A stretch of DNA of 7,005 nt from the NCBI GenBank assembly GCA_965603395.1, contig CBFDCV010000028.1, positions 1 through 7,005 on the forward strand. Direction: 5' to 3'. Below, piece after piece: positions 6,346 to 7,005 of the stretch. The translations under genes were made by a program, and so were the position numbers. Positions within the stretch are counted from its first letter, which is position 1, and each line of letters opens with the position of its first letter. The notes beneath the pieces were generated by a model. It was given only the letters and a program-made list of their open reading frames with translations. It ran no database searches and had not been told where the DNA came from. Origin of the DNA: CAYSWS01 sp965603395 (GTDB taxonomy: Bacteria > Patescibacteriota > WWE3 > UBA101185 > UBA10185).

Positions 6346-7005
6346 TTATACTGATCTCCCCACCATCTCTATTGGTGGGAAAACTTCTCCTTTAACTTCT
6401 ACAGTGATTATATCAAACGCGGTGTCCTCTATAGTTGATCCAACTTCTAAAGTGTACATACCTTTAACTAGCGATGTGCTAATGGAAAACTGACCTAAAG
6501 TGTTAGTTTTTAACGCCCTCACAGCCTCTCCTTTATGGTTTTTTATCAGAAGAACTACACCGGGCATGGCTTCACCTTCTTGATTTTTAATTACGCCGGA
6601 AACTATATTTGGCTCATGGGTAATAGGCTTCATCTTTGCAAAAGTTGGTTTGCTGGGACCTTTTTCTTCAGGGATTTCTTTCTTTTTTAGCCTTTTTTGC
6701 AACTCTAAAACCTGCCTTTGTAATGAGGTGTAATCCGTACTCGCCTTGTCCTTCTCCATTTCCAACTCCTCCACAAGTTTTCTCTTTTTGCTCTTCTCCT
6801 CCTCTGACTCTTGAGAAATTTCAATCTCGCTTTTTAGCTTTTCGATTTCGTTCGACAATCTCTCATTTTCCTCTTTTACTTTTTTAACAACATCCTGAGC
6901 CTCCGATATATCTACCCCGCTCTTAGCTTCTTTTACTTCTTTCGCTGCTTCTTTCACTACCGCCTGACCTAGTTCCTTGTCTCCTTTGATCTGGTCTAGA
7001 AGCTG
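6346..7005 (-). CDS. Probable PrgI-family protein, C-terminal part: coiled coil and carboxypeptidase-regulatory-like domain; 5' end outside window
   Basis: The frame is open from the window edge at 7005 to a TAA at 6346-6348, giving 219 visible residues. There is no start in view: the GTG at 6957 is just an internal Val codon and the frame continues above it. Residues about 20-112 are highly charged (Lys/Glu) with heptad-like spacing, a likely coiled coil. Residues about 133-205 (PNIVSGVIKNQEGEAMPGVV, then VRALKTNTLGQFSIS and VKGMYTLEV) resemble a carboxypeptidase-regulatory-like beta-sandwich. This C-terminus matches what I recall of Patescibacteria PrgI-family proteins, whose N-terminus carries two membrane helices and stands beside VirB4. 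PrgI is a small inner-membrane component of Gram-positive-type conjugation systems. The membrane part is not visible, so the PrgI name is inference; a separate coiled-coil protein is the alternative. It ends 3 bases before the next gene. Confidence 0.65.
   Translation of the reverse strand, partial: QLLDQIKGDKELGQAVVKEAAKEVKEAKSGVDISEAQDVVKKVKEENERLSNEIEKLKSEIEISQESEEEKSKKRKLVEELEMEKDKASTDYTSLQRQVLELQKRLKKKEIPEEKGPSKPTFAKMKPITHEPNIVSGVIKNQEGEAMPGVVLLIKNHKGEAVRALKTNTLGQFSISTSLVKGMYTLEVGSTIEDTAFDIITVEVKGEVFPPIEMVGRSV

Noticed and set aside
6955..6957. GTG at 6957 as the start of the coiled-coil protein
   Set aside because: The frame stays open with the same charged composition to the window edge, and there is no sign of a new N-terminus; it is an internal Val codon.

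Overview
The window looks like part of a chromosome from a Candidate Phyla Radiation (Patescibacteria) bacterium, perhaps of the Microgenomates group. No taxonomic marker was searched. The inference rests on three things seen here. Compact core genes are packed almost without gaps. The KhpB/Jag protein has only its KH and R3H parts. A VirB4-type secretion ATPase is split into two adjacent genes behind a PrgI-like gene ending in a carboxypeptidase-regulatory-like domain, a set I associate with these genomes. All genes read normally with the standard bacterial code.

Positions 1-2849 (+ strand) hold a co-directional cluster: the 3' part of rnpA (RNase P protein), yidD overlapping it by 56 bases, yidC (membrane insertase), khpB/jag (KH-R3H RNA-binding protein) starting on the base after the yidC stop, and dnaN (DNA polymerase sliding clamp) after an 11-base gap. 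This is the replication-origin-proximal neighbourhood of many bacteria, except that dnaN follows khpB rather than dnaA. The products cover tRNA 5' processing, membrane protein insertion, RNA binding linked to the envelope and cell cycle, and replication processivity.

Positions 2859-7005 (- strand) hold three tightly spaced genes converging on dnaN with only 9 bases between stop codons. In transcription order they are the 3' part of a probable PrgI-family protein (coiled coil plus C-terminal Ig-like domain), a separate VirB4 N-terminal (TraC-like) domain, and a VirB4 ATPase with a tail of about 310 residues that is rich in proline and built from tandem repeats. Together they look like the inner-membrane and ATPase end of a type IV secretion-like machine. 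The rest of the locus would lie upstream, beyond position 7005.

There is no gene-free stretch longer than 11 bases. I saw no tRNA, rRNA, CRISPR array or insertion sequence. No promoter could be assigned, since both transcription units begin outside the window. The most unusual points are the repeat-built tail of the ATPase, a Glu in place of the Walker B Asp, a Lys in place of the YidC groove Arg, and a T8 tract that puts an ATG out of frame at the yidC start.
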